DNA from: QHWK01 sp035315685
GTDB lineage: Bacteria > Acidobacteriota > Vicinamibacteria > Vicinamibacterales > CAVVIG01
Length of the DNA: 42,192 nucleotides
Assembly (NCBI GenBank): GCA_035315685.1
Contig: DATFXR010000766.1
Span: 1 to 42,192 of the forward strand
Reading direction: 5' to 3'
The notes beneath the pieces are model-generated. The model was not told the origin of the DNA. It searched no databases and saw nothing but the letters and a program-made list of their open reading frames with translations. A program made the translations under genes and the position numbers. This document shows, one piece after another, positions 23,889 to 36,179 of the stretch (positions are counted from its first letter, which is position 1; every line of letters starts with the position of its first letter).

Positions 23889-25334
23889 ATGCACATCTCG
23901 AGAGTCACGACGTTCGTGGTCGCCGCGTGTCTGTCCGCCGCCGCCGCGCCGGCGGCGGAACCCGTGCTCATCGCCGTCGGCAGCATCAGCGGCGTCTACG
24001 AGGATTTCGCGACTCGCACAGCGGCCCCGCTCGAAAATGGAATCGCGGGCAATCTGCTTGGCGGGATGGGCTCGGCCCTGGCCTGGGCCGGCGGCAATCT
24101 GTTCATCGCGCTTCCCGATCGCGGGCCGAACGCCAAGTCCTACAACCCGCTCGTCGACGACACGGCGTCATACATTCCGCGGTTTCATACGCTGCATCTC
24201 ACGCTCGCGCCGAGCGGCGACCCGAATCTGCCGTTCGTTGTCACGCCGATGATCGTCGGAACGACGCTCCTCTCGAGCCGCGCGCCGCTGTTCTACGGAA
24301 CCGGCGCTGGTCTCGGTGTCGGGAACGGTGCGCCGCCGCTGAATGCCGTCGATCACGTGTTCTATTTCAGCGGCCGCTCCGACAACTTCAACCCTGCCAC
24401 GCTCTCGACCGATCCGCAGGACGCGCGGCTCGATCCCGAAGGCATCAGGGTGTCGCGGAACGGCCGCAGCGTGTTCGTCACCGACGAGTACGGTCCGTTC
24501 GTGTACGAGTTCGATCGCCAGTCGGGCCGGCGCGTTCGCGCGTTCACGCTGCCGGACAAGTTCGGCGTCACGGTGAAGAGTCCCGTCGGCAGCACCGAGA
24601 TCGGCGCTAACACGTCCGGCCGCGTCGCCAACAAGGGCATGGAGGGACTTGCGATCGCGCCGGACGGGCGCACGCTGTTCGGGATCATGCAGAGTCCGCT
24701 GCTCCAGGACGGCGGCGCGAACGGCCTCGCCACGCGCATCGTCAGGATCGACGTCGCGAGCGGCAAGGTCAGCGAGTTTGCCTATCGGCTCGACAGCAAC
24801 AAGTTCACGGTCAGCGAGATGGTCGCGGTCAACGACCACGAGTTCCTGGTCGACGAACGCGACGGCAAGGGACTCAACGACGATTCGATCGCGGTTCAGA
24901 AGAAGCTCTACAAGATCGATCTCGCGGGGGCGACCGACGTGACGAACATCGTCGGCTCGGCGAATCTGATCGCGAATGCCGTTCCGAAGACGCTGTTTCT
25001 CGATGTCGTGAGCGCCCTCAATCTCAAGGGCATCGCTGCCTTCGACGTGCCGGCCAAGCTCGAGGGGGTGACCTTCGGTCCGGATGTCGTGATGGGCGGC
25101 GCGACCAGGCACACGCTGATCGTCGCCAACGACAACGACTACACGGCGGTCGCCGTCAACTCACACCATCCGGGGGGAACCGCGGACAACCCGAACAAGT
25201 GGCTGGTGTTCGCGTTCGACGACAACGATCTCCCCGGCTTCGTGCCGCAGTGCTTCGCCGGCGACGACGAAGGCCACGGCGGCGAAGGCGGTCACGACGG
25301 ACCGGGACGCGATCGCAATCGATGCGATCAGTGA
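23889..25334 (+). CDS. Secreted esterase-like/phytase-like beta-propeller protein
   Basis: A 481-residue protein from ATG 23889, with aaggag about 8 bases upstream. The signal peptide is residues 1-22 (TTFVVAACLSAAAAPAAA-like). The body matches the 'esterase-like activity of phytase' family: LFIALPDRGPNAKSYNP, the DPEGIRVSRNGRSVFVTDEYGP block, NKGMEGLAIAPDGRTL and VNDHEFLVDERDGKG. Acidic residues in these loops usually hold calcium. The C-terminus is low-complexity Gly/His/Asp (EGHGGEGGHDGPGRDRN). Members are exported and thought to hydrolyse phosphoesters or esters; substrate here is unknown. It is divergent from the aminotransferase operon. Confidence 0.88.
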   Translation: MHISRVTTFVVAACLSAAAAPAAEPVLIAVGSISGVYEDFATRTAAPLENGIAGNLLGGMGSALAWAGGNLFIALPDRGPNAKSYNPLVDDTASYIPRFHTLHLTLAPSGDPNLPFVVTPMIVGTTLLSSRAPLFYGTGAGLGVGNGAPPLNAVDHVFYFSGRSDNFNPATLSTDPQDARLDPEGIRVSRNGRSVFVTDEYGPFVYEFDRQSGRRVRAFTLPDKFGVTVKSPVGSTEIGANTSGRVANKGMEGLAIAPDGRTLFGIMQSPLLQDGGANGLATRIVRIDVASGKVSEFAYRLDSNKFTVSEMVAVNDHEFLVDERDGKGLNDDSIAVQKKLYKIDLAGATDVTNIVGSANLIANAVPKTLFLDVVSALNLKGIAAFDVPAKLEGVTFGPDVVMGGATRHTLIVANDNDYTAVAVNSHHPGGTADNPNKWLVFAFDDNDLPGFVPQCFAGDDEGHGGEGGHDGPGRDRNRCDQ

Positions 25335-25336
25335 CG

Positions 25337-25361
25337 TGATCGGGAGCGTGCCTCCCGATCA
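25337..25361. terminator. 10-bp stem hairpin between convergent stops
   Basis: tgatcgggag (25337-25346) and its exact complement (25352-25361) with a 5-base loop, in the 24-base gap between two convergent genes. It includes the stop codon of the PHP gene. Likely a bidirectional terminator, without a T-run. Confidence 0.65.
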
Positions 25362-26105
25362 GGCCGCCCAGGTGCCGTTGCGATACAGCGTGAGCGCGAC
25401 GTCGGTGTTCTCGCGCAGCGTGCGCGCGATCGCGGTCCAGCTCTTCTCACAGCGAAGCAGCGTCTTCCACGAGTACAGGTGCTTTGGCTTGTGGAAGTCG
25501 CTGTTCGCCACGTAGGGATAGTGCTTGAGGCTCGTCACCGAAAAGAGATCGTCGCGGTTCGCCGCTTCCCAGACGTCCACGAGGTCGGCGAGGCGCTTGC
25601 GGTGATCCCACAGATAGCACGTTCCGATTTCCACACGGCGCGTCGTGCGGTGATGCGGATGACAGGCGATGCTCAACGCGTCCTGCGCGCGGATGGCGCG
25701 AAGAATCTCCTCCGCCGATTGATCCGCCGAGATGTATTCGTGGATGTTCAATGCCACGATGTGCGAGTTCTTCTTGCTGCGGATGTGGTTCTGGGTGATT
25801 TCGGCGCCCGCTATCACCAGCAGGCCGTACTTGTCCGCGGCGCGCTGCGCTTCGGCCTCGATCTCGTCGAGGTAGGCCGGAAACCGCGCCTCGGTGACCG
25901 AGAAGTCGCGCCGCCCGAACGAGATCAGACGTCCGGCGCGTCCCAGCAGGTCACGCTGCATGAGGATGTGGTCGGTAATCGCGATGACGTCGAAGCGCCC
26001 GGTCTTCCCGTAGAGGTCGATGACCTCGCGCACCGACAGCCGGCCGTCGCTCCACCGCGTGTGCACGTGAAAGTCGCATAGCAGGAATGGTTCGTATCCA
26101 GGCAC
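25359..26105 (-). CDS. PHP-domain metal-dependent phosphoesterase
   Basis: A 248-residue protein from GTG 26105, which lies 2 bases after the stop of the upstream glycosyltransferase with a gaggg ribosome site inside that gene's end; earlier starts would overlap it. PHP metal ligands are visible: FHVHTRWSDG, AITDH, AGAEIT, ACHPHHR and ANSDFHK. The family hydrolyses phosphoesters with two or three metal ions, from DNA polymerase proofreading to histidinol phosphate and nucleoside bisphosphates. The coupling to a glycosyltransferase suggests a sugar- or lipid-phosphate substrate, but this is inference. Confidence 0.88.
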   Translation of the reverse strand: MPGYEPFLLCDFHVHTRWSDGRLSVREVIDLYGKTGRFDVIAITDHILMQRDLLGRAGRLISFGRRDFSVTEARFPAYLDEIEAEAQRAADKYGLLVIAGAEITQNHIRSKKNSHIVALNIHEYISADQSAEEILRAIRAQDALSIACHPHHRTTRRVEIGTCYLWDHRKRLADLVDVWEAANRDDLFSVTSLKHYPYVANSDFHKPKHLYSWKTLLRCEKSWTAIARTLRENTDVALTLYRNGTWAA

Positions 26106-26107
26106 TG

Positions 26108-26845
26108 TCAGGCCCTCACATCGACATGACCCCCGTCGGCGGGTCTGTGTCGCAGAATCTCCGACCAGAAATTCCGGATGTACAGCTTGCAGACGGGCCA
26201 CGTGCCCATCTCGCGATAACGCCGCGCGGAGGTCCATACCCAGCAGTCGGCGCGGAGACGCACGCGTCCGACCGGCGTCAGGCGCCGGCCGAGATTGGTA
26301 TCCTCACCGTGGAAGTCGATGCGTTGATCGAAGCCGCCAATCGCGGCGAGCGCCATGCTCCGGACGGCGAAGTTGCCACCGTAGAGGACCGCGCCAGCGC
26401 GGCACAGGTCGTGGACCACGGCATGCGTCGGCGGCGCGACGATGACGTCGTAGGCGCGGATCAGCGCGCGGCCGGCGCGCTGCCAGTCATAGAACCGGTA
26501 GGGCCCGGTGACGGCGACGCAGCCGTCGCCGCGTTCGAACTGCGTTTCGACGCGCTCGATCCAGGTGATCGGCGCGCGGCAATCCGCATCCAGAAACGCC
26601 AGGACATCGGTGTGTGCCGCTCGGCGGGCAGTCTCACGGGCGAGGACCAGGCCTTTGCGCGGCTCATCGACCACGCGAACGCCCGGCACCGCGCGCGCCA
26701 CGGCGGCCGTCTGATCGGTGCTCGCATTGTTGATGACGAGAATGTCGTCGGGAGGGCGCGTCTGCGCCTTGAGTGAATACAGGCAACCCGGCAGCAGCCG
26801 GCTCTCGTCGAAGGCGCAGACGATGGCAGTAATCGTCAACGCCAT
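26108..26845 (-). CDS. Glycosyltransferase family 2
   Basis: A 245-residue GT-A enzyme from ATG 26845 (MALTITAIVCAFDESRLLPG). It shows LVINNASTD, DEPRKGLVLARETAR, LDADCRAP with the metal-binding DxD, and GGFDQRIDFHGEDTNLGRRL as the ED acceptor motif. It lacks membrane helices, apart from a membrane-friendly C-terminal stretch. A longer upstream frame to 27151 runs antisense into the hydrolase gene and is rejected. It is translationally coupled with the PHP gene (2 bases). Donor sugar unknown. Confidence 0.9.
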   Translation of the reverse strand: MALTITAIVCAFDESRLLPGCLYSLKAQTRPPDDILVINNASTDQTAAVARAVPGVRVVDEPRKGLVLARETARRAAHTDVLAFLDADCRAPITWIERVETQFERGDGCVAVTGPYRFYDWQRAGRALIRAYDVIVAPPTHAVVHDLCRAGAVLYGGNFAVRSMALAAIGGFDQRIDFHGEDTNLGRRLTPVGRVRLRADCWVWTSARRYREMGTWPVCKLYIRNFWSEILRHRPADGGHVDVRA

Positions 26846-27013
26846 CGGTTCGGGAACGGCATCGATCGCACGATATGGTGCTGCGGTGACAGCGAGGTAC
26901 CGCGGAGATGACGTTTGCGTCAATTTTGGGGCGATGCCCTTTTTTGCGCGATATTGCTTCCCGCACGGCGCAGGTTCGCGGATGATGTGCTCTGCCCGGA
27001 CCAGGAGGGGAAC

Positions 27014-27883
27014 ATGACGCAGCCATCCACCAGCAAGGCGCATGAAGATCGTGTGACGAGTTCCGACGGTCACGAGCTGTTCATTCGATCGTGGCGCCCG
27101 GAGACCACTGTGCGTGCGATCGTGGCGATCGTCCCCGGCTTCAACTCGCACAGCGGCTACTACACATGGGTCGCCGATCAGCTCACCGCCAGCGGGTTCG
27201 CGGTCTATGCGGTGGATCTCCGGGGCCGCGGGCGCTCCGAAGGCGAGCGCTTCTTCGTCGACAAGTTCGCCGACTACGTCCGGGACGCCGCCTCACTGCT
27301 GCACCTCGCCAAATCGCGCGAGCCGGGCGTGCCGGTGTTCATGCTCGGCCACAGCGCCGGCGGCGTTGTCGCCTGCATTTACGCGCTCGAGTACCCGACC
27401 GATCTGGCCGGCCTGATTTGCGAGAGCTTTGCCCACGAGGTGCCGGCGCCCGACTTCGCGCTCGCGGTCTTCAAGGGCTTGAGCCACCTCGCGCCGCACG
27501 CGCACATCCTGCATCTGAAGAACGAGCAGTTCTCGCGCGATCCGGCCGTCGTGAAGGCGATGAACGAGGATCCACTGATCGCCAGCGAGACCCAGCCGAC
27601 GCAGACGCTCGCGGAGATGGTCCGCGCCGACGAGCGGCTCAAGCGGGAGTTCCCGCTGATCACGCTGCCGGTGCTGATCCTCCACGGCACCGCGGACCAG
27701 GCGACCAGGCCGAGCGGCAGCCAGCGCTTCTACGACAACGCCGGATCGACGGACAAGACGCTGAAGCTGTACGACGGCCATTTCCACGATCTGTTGAACG
27801 ACGTCGGCAAGGAGGCCGTGATGGCCGATATCGTGTCCTGGCTGTCGGCGCACGCGCCGGCGAGCGACGCGGCGCGCGCGTAG
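27014..27883 (+). CDS. Alpha/beta hydrolase, monoacylglycerol lipase/lysophospholipase type
   Basis: A 289-residue protein from ATG 27014, right after an aggagggg ribosome site. The fold is clear: VPGFNSHSGYYTWVADQL, DLRGRGRSEGERFFV, the nucleophile elbow GHSAGG, then LILHGTADQATRPSG (Asp) and DGHFHDLLND (His). This pattern is that of Hydrolase_4 monoacylglycerol lipases. No signal peptide, so it is likely cytoplasmic or peripheral. It is divergent from the glycosyltransferase gene, with 168 bases between starts. Confidence 0.9.
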   Translation: MTQPSTSKAHEDRVTSSDGHELFIRSWRPETTVRAIVAIVPGFNSHSGYYTWVADQLTASGFAVYAVDLRGRGRSEGERFFVDKFADYVRDAASLLHLAKSREPGVPVFMLGHSAGGVVACIYALEYPTDLAGLICESFAHEVPAPDFALAVFKGLSHLAPHAHILHLKNEQFSRDPAVVKAMNEDPLIASETQPTQTLAEMVRADERLKREFPLITLPVLILHGTADQATRPSGSQRFYDNAGSTDKTLKLYDGHFHDLLNDVGKEAVMADIVSWLSAHAPASDAARA

Positions 27884-27885
27884 GT

Positions 27886-27900
27886 CGATCCGGACCGGAT
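27886..27900. terminator. Short hairpin between convergent genes
   Basis: gatccg and cggatc with a 3-base loop, just past the hydrolase stop and 54 bases before the stop of otsAB on the other strand. Stem only 6 bp, so termination is uncertain. Confidence 0.4.
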
Positions 27901-27954
27901 CTGTCCCGTGACGATCTGGCGACGGCACGGTGGCCGCTGGCGCGCGCGCCGTAT

Positions 27955-30267
27955 CTACTCGAAACGAGTCTTCCCGGAGTGTTCGCCGTCTGCGACGTGC
28001 GATGCGGCGACGTCAAGCGTGTGGCGTCCGCGGTCGGGGAGGGCTCGATCGCGATCTCGTTCGTGGATCGGGTGCTCGCCGACCAGCGGTCCGCGCTCGA
28101 GCAGCGCCGCCAGGAACCGGCGCACCGCCTGCGGATTCCGGAGGCGTCTGGTCGCCTGGCTGGCGCCCTGGCCGACGTGCAGCGAGATTCCGGTTTGCGG
28201 CAGCGCCGCGAACATCTCCTCGTCGGTGCGATCGTCGCCGAAGGCGACGATCAGCGCCGGCGGCGGGTGGCGCGACAGGAGCTGCTGCACCACCGCCGCT
28301 TTCGTGGCGGCGCGCGGCCGGACCTCGACGACGCGCTTGCCTTCGAGGATGTCGGCCGGATGGTTCGCGAGCGCGCGCGACAGCGCCACGCGCAACTCAC
28401 GCGCCTGCGCCCGGCCGAACCCGCGCGCCACGCGCCGGTAGTGCCATGCCACCGAGGAGGTCTTCATCTCGACGAAGGCGCCCGGCGTAATTCGCGCGAA
28501 GGCCTCCATCTGCGCCCGCGCAATCGCGAGCCACTCGCCGCCGACGTCGTCGACGGTCGCCGCCCAGACATCCGCGCGCGCCGGCTTGTACCACACGCCG
28601 TGTTCGGCCCACAGCTCGATCGGCAGCGCGCCGAACCACCCGTCGAGCACATCGCGTGAGCGGCCGCTGACCATCAGGATCGACGTATCCGGTCGATCGG
28701 CGAGGGCGTCGATGAGCTCCAGCAGATCGCCGTCCGGTTGCGCCTCGTCGGGCGTGTCCGCGATCGGCACGAGCGTGCCGTCGTAGTCCAGCAGAATGGC
28801 CAGCGGCGTGGCCGCGCGGATCGTCGTCAGCGTCTCGCGCAGCGCCTCATCCGGCGTCGCGCGGCGATCGCTGGGTGGCTCGCTCGCCAGGATCGCGACG
28901 AAGTGCTCGGCCCAGCGGTGGACGTCGTAGGTGGTCACCCGCGCGTGCAGCGTGCGCATGCGCCGGCGGCGCTCCCACGCCGGCATCGCGAGCGCGCGGC
29001 GGATCGCATCGGCAATCGAGTCGGTGTCGTAGGCGTTGACGGTCAGCGCCTCCTGCAGCTCCTCGGCCGCGCCGGCGAACTCGCTGAGGACGAGGACGCC
29101 GTCGCCGTCGACGCGCGCGGCCGCAAATTCCTTCGCGACCAGATTCATCCCGTCCCGCAGTGGTGTCACGAGCATCACGTCGGCGGCGCGATAGAGGGCG
29201 ACGAGCTGCTCAGGCGTCACCGACTGGTACAGGTAGTGGATCGGAACCGCGTTGATCGTGCCGTACGCGCCATTGATCCGGCCGATCATCTCGTCCACTT
29301 CCTTGCGATATTCCTGATAGCTCAGCACCGCCTCGCGCGAAGGAACCGCCACCTGCACCAGCCGCACGCGATCACGCAGCGTCTCGTCCTGCAGCACCGA
29401 CTCGAACGCGAGCAGGCGCCGTGGAATGCCCTTCGTGTAGTCGAGTCGATCGACGCCGAGCAGGATCGCGCGACCGCCGGCCTGCGCCTTCAGCTCCGCG
29501 ACCGCCGCGTCGATCGCCGGCGATGCCGCCAGGGCGGTGAACGCGGCTGCGTCGACGCCCATCGGGAAGACGCCGAACCTGACGCGGCGATCTTCCAGCC
29601 AGACGCCGTCCTCGTCCGCATCGCCGCCGCCGAGTGCGCCGACGGCGGCGGCGAAATGCTGCTGATAACCGAAGGTGTGGAAGCCGACGAGGTCCGCGCC
29701 GAGCAGGCCGGTGAGGAGCCGGCGCCGCCATGGCAGGATGCGAAAGACCTCCGCCGACGGAAACGGAATGTGCAGGAAGAAGCCGATGCGCGCGTCGGGC
29801 AGCTGCCGGCGGATCAGTTCGGGGACGAGCATCAGGTGATAGTCGTGCACCCAGATCAGATCGCCGGGTTGATAGTGTTCGATCGCGGCGGCGGCAAAGC
29901 GGCGATTGACCGCTTCGTAGGTCGACCAGGACGAGGCGCCGAGCGGCAGCCGATCGAGCAGGTAGTGGAACAGCGGCCACAGCACGCCGTTCGAGAACTC
30001 CTCGTAGTACTGCCGCACGTCGTCGCGTGACAGATGTACTGCGACGATGCCTCGCTCGGCGAGTTGATCGTCGAGGGCGCGCCGCTGCTCGAGCGGCGGC
30101 GTCTCGATGCCGGGCCAGCCGATCCAGAGGCCGCCCGTCCGCTCGCGCCAGGCGCGGAGTCCGGTTGCGAGGCCGCCCGACGCCTGCGTGAACGACACGA
30201 CCTGGTCGCTCACGGTTGCCGTGATGGGCAGCCGGTTGGAAATGATGAGTAGTCGATTGGTCGGCAC
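27955..30267 (-). CDS. otsAB: Bifunctional trehalose-6-phosphate synthase/phosphatase
   Basis: A 770-residue fusion from GTG 30267, preceded by an aggaa site. The first 465 residues are GT20 OtsA: SNRLPITATV, FSNGVLWPLFHYLLD, VHDYHLMLVPE, GVDRLDYTKGIPRR and PLRDGMNLVAKEF. From about residue 490 the OtsB HAD phosphatase follows: LLDYDGTLVPI, VSGRSRDVL, SSVAWHYR and FGDDRTDEEMF. It makes trehalose from UDP-glucose (or another NDP-glucose) and glucose-6-phosphate in two steps, in the cytoplasm, for osmotic and desiccation tolerance. Both active sites look complete. It is monocistronic, divergent from the zinc-ribbon/receiver operon at 30353. Confidence 0.95.
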   Translation of the reverse strand: MPTNRLLIISNRLPITATVSDQVVSFTQASGGLATGLRAWRERTGGLWIGWPGIETPPLEQRRALDDQLAERGIVAVHLSRDDVRQYYEEFSNGVLWPLFHYLLDRLPLGASSWSTYEAVNRRFAAAAIEHYQPGDLIWVHDYHLMLVPELIRRQLPDARIGFFLHIPFPSAEVFRILPWRRRLLTGLLGADLVGFHTFGYQQHFAAAVGALGGGDADEDGVWLEDRRVRFGVFPMGVDAAAFTALAASPAIDAAVAELKAQAGGRAILLGVDRLDYTKGIPRRLLAFESVLQDETLRDRVRLVQVAVPSREAVLSYQEYRKEVDEMIGRINGAYGTINAVPIHYLYQSVTPEQLVALYRAADVMLVTPLRDGMNLVAKEFAAARVDGDGVLVLSEFAGAAEELQEALTVNAYDTDSIADAIRRALAMPAWERRRRMRTLHARVTTYDVHRWAEHFVAILASEPPSDRRATPDEALRETLTTIRAATPLAILLDYDGTLVPIADTPDEAQPDGDLLELIDALADRPDTSILMVSGRSRDVLDGWFGALPIELWAEHGVWYKPARADVWAATVDDVGGEWLAIARAQMEAFARITPGAFVEMKTSSVAWHYRRVARGFGRAQARELRVALSRALANHPADILEGKRVVEVRPRAATKAAVVQQLLSRHPPPALIVAFGDDRTDEEMFAALPQTGISLHVGQGASQATRRLRNPQAVRRFLAALLERGPLVGEHPIHERDRDRALPDRGRHTLDVAASHVADGEHSGKTRFE

Positions 30268-30352
30268 GAATTCCTGCGGACCTGGACACTAATGCAAGGT
30301 CGACGCCGGACTCGGCCATGTGTTTTGAAAGATTTACGCCCACCTCAGCCGC

Positions 30353-30532
30353 GTGTTACGCTGCGTCGCGTACGTGCACGCTACACGCTGGTTCAAGTGT
30401 CCGAGGTGCGGGTCCACCAAGACCGACCGTTCCCGCATCCGCTGGTACGAGGCGTGGCGAATGCTGCTCGGGCCCCGCCGACCGTACCGATGCTTCGACT
30501 GCAACCGGAGATTCTGGAAGAATCCCGCGTAG
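30353..30532 (+). CDS. 59-residue zinc-ribbon protein at the head of the SIR2-TIR/nSTAND operon
   Basis: A short frame read from GTG 30353 to TAG 30532; an in-frame stop at 30326 sets the left limit. It shows WFKCPRCGSTKTDRSRIRWY and, 20 residues later, YRCFDCNRRFWKN: four Cys in two pairs with basic, aromatic residues, a strong zinc-ribbon pattern. A later GTG at 30374 is an alternative start, as no ribosome site is clear. It ends 12 bases before the receiver gene. Role unknown; nucleic-acid or protein binding is likely. Confidence 0.6.
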   Translation: MLRCVAYVHATRWFKCPRCGSTKTDRSRIRWYEAWRMLLGPRRPYRCFDCNRRFWKNPA

Positions 30533-30544
30533 TGGAGGGATCCC

Positions 30545-30979
30545 CTGGCACTGCGAGTCCTCGTTGCGGAAGATTCACCGATCGTTCAGCACGCGATTCG
30601 CAACCTGCTGCGTTCCGCGGAGGTCCTCACCGTCGTCCGTGCCATGGACGGCGCGGAAGCCGTGCGGCTCGCGGTCGACGGCAGTCCCGACCTGGTCATC
30701 CTCGACTACGACATGCCGGGGACGAACGGCATCGAGGCGGCGCTTGCGATTCGCGCCCGCCGAGCCGACCTGCCGCTGATCCTGGTCGCGACGACCGCGT
30801 CTGAGTACCTGATTGCGACGGCGCTGACGGCGGGCATCAGCGGGTTCGTCCTGAAGCGCGACGTCGGCGACGATCTGATCCGCGCCGTCGAAACGGTTCG
30901 CTTCGGCTCGACGTTTGTCAGCCCGAGCGCCGCGCGCGCATTGTACGAGCGCTATCTGCCATCCGCGCGACTGGCGTAG
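30545..30979 (+). CDS. Single-domain response-regulator receiver with a probable CTG start
   Basis: A 144-residue receiver. The first in-frame ATG (30644) would remove the first 33 residues, including the acidic pair in LVAEDSP. An in-frame TAG lies five codons upstream of CTG 30545, and no ATG, GTG or TTG falls between. A ggagggatccc ribosome site is spaced 6 bases from this CTG, so CTG is the probable start (CTG 30551 is an alternative). Residues: Asp9-10 region AED, phospho-acceptor Asp54 in VILDYDMPG, Thr83/84 and Lys104 in FVLKRD. No output domain follows; the tail is 25 residues. It ends 11 bases before the SIR2-TIR gene, so it is probably co-transcribed, and might tie that module to a kinase. 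Confidence 0.75.
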   Translation: MALRVLVAEDSPIVQHAIRNLLRSAEVLTVVRAMDGAEAVRLAVDGSPDLVILDYDMPGTNGIEAALAIRARRADLPLILVATTASEYLIATALTAGISGFVLKRDVGDDLIRAVETVRFGSTFVSPSAARALYERYLPSARLA

Positions 30980-30990
30980 ATCAGGGCGTC

Positions 30991-32375
30991 ATGGACGACA
31001 GCTTCCCCTGGGACGACCTGCTCGATTACATCGAGGAGGGCAAGGTCGCCCCGGTCATCGGCCACGAGCTGATCGAGGCCGACTATCAGGGACGGCGCGT
31101 CTCGCTTCAGCGCCTGATCGCGGAGCGGCTCGCGGACCGCGAGAAACTGACCGTCGAGTGGTCGCGCTACTTCGAGCTGAACGACGTCGTCTGCGCCTAT
31201 CTGGCGAAGCCGCAGGCCAAGCTGGTCGGCTTGTACGATCGCATTGGCGGCCTGCTGCGCGCGCTGACGCCGCCGTTTCCGGTTCCCGACGCGCTGCGGC
31301 GCCTCGCCGAGATCGGATCGTTCGACATCTTCGTCAGCATGACGTTCGACTCGTTGCTGGCGCGCGCGATCGATCAGGCGCGGTTCGGCGGCAACGAGGT
31401 GACGCGCGAGATCGAGTTTTCGATCAACCAGTCGACGGCGGCGCAGACCGAAGCGCAGAAGGTCAAGCTCGGCGAGGCGCCGATCGTGTTCAATCTGCTC
31501 GGCCGGGCGTCGAGCAAGTTCGACTTCGCGATCCACGACGAGGACGCGCTCGAATTCATCCATCGCCTGGTGAGCGGAGACGTGGCGCCTCCCGAATGGC
31601 TGCTGTCCGAGCTGCGCAGCCGCCACCTGCTGCTGATCGGCGTCCACGTGCCGGAGTGGCTCGGACGGTTCATGCTCAGGGCGGCGACGCGCGATCGCAT
31701 GCGGCTCGCCCAGCGCGCCTACTTTATCGCCCGCGAGAACATCCCGTCCGGCGCGGCGCTGACGCAGTTCCTGGCCCGGTTCGGCCGCGAAGCGAGCGTC
31801 GCCGTCTACGAGGGCAGCGCCGAGTCGTTCGTCGCCGAGCTGCACACGCGATGGCAGGCGCGCCATCCCGAGGCGGCTGCCGCCGCCCCCGAGCTGCGCG
31901 CCACGGACGCGCGCCGAGGCGCCATCTTCATCAGCTACGGCCGGGAGAACCTCGCCGCGGTCGAGCGGCTTCACCGTGCGATCGAAGCGCTCGGCGGCGA
32001 CGCGTGGTTCGACAGGACCGACCTGAGTGCCGGCGACGAATGGGAGAAGAAAATCCTTCCGCAGATCCAGCGCGACGTTCGATTGTTCGTGCCGGTCATC
32101 TCCGATCGCACCGCCCGGCGCCACGAAGGCTACGTGTTTCGCGAGTGGCGCGAGGCGCTCGAGCGCTCGAGAAAGATCGTCGGCCGCCGGTTCATCGTGC
32201 CGATCGTCGTCGACGCGGACTTCAGCGGCGATCTGCGGCGCTACGATACTCTGGTCGACGAGTTTCCGGCGCTGCGTGAGCTGCACGTCGGCCGCGCGCC
32301 CGGCGGCGAGCCCGACGACGCGCTCCGGCAGACCCTCGTGGCCGAGATTCGGGCGATGCGGCGGGAGGAGGCGCA

Positions 32376-32379
<4 letters not shown>
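30991..32379 (+). CDS. SIR2-like/TIR fusion protein, candidate NAD-targeting effector
   Basis: A 462-residue protein from ATG 30991. Residues 10-285 follow the SIR2_2 layout: VAPVIGHEL near 19-27 in place of GxG, FVSMTFDSLL at 114-123 where TTNYD is usual, PIVFNLLGRA at 164-173 where the catalytic KLHG His is expected (Leu here), then an IHDED motif and LLLIGVHVPEW. It seems a degenerate, perhaps non-catalytic SIR2 domain. Residues 310-440 form a TIR domain: AIFISYGREN, AWFDRTDLSAGDEWEKKI (BB loop), VPVISDRTA and YVFREW, where Glu385 fits the NADase glutamate. It overlaps the next gene by 4 bases (GTGA). Bacterial TIR domains cleave NAD or make signal nucleotides; an abortive-infection effector is inferred. 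No membrane segment. Confidence 0.8.
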
Positions 32380-36050
<3,671 letters not shown>

Positions 36051-36179
36051 ACTGAGCGTGCGATACTTCCGAGCCACACGATGCGTGCGAGCTCTGCAGT
36101 TGTACGTCATCGCGCGGCCCGCCCACAGTCCCAGTCGGCGAGCGCCATGCGCGGAATTTTTTCAGAGAGCATAGAGACG

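Noticed and set aside
30318..30779. + strand frame of 153 residues near the receiver start
   Set aside because: Reads Ser/Arg-rich out-of-frame sequence over the zinc ribbon and receiver.
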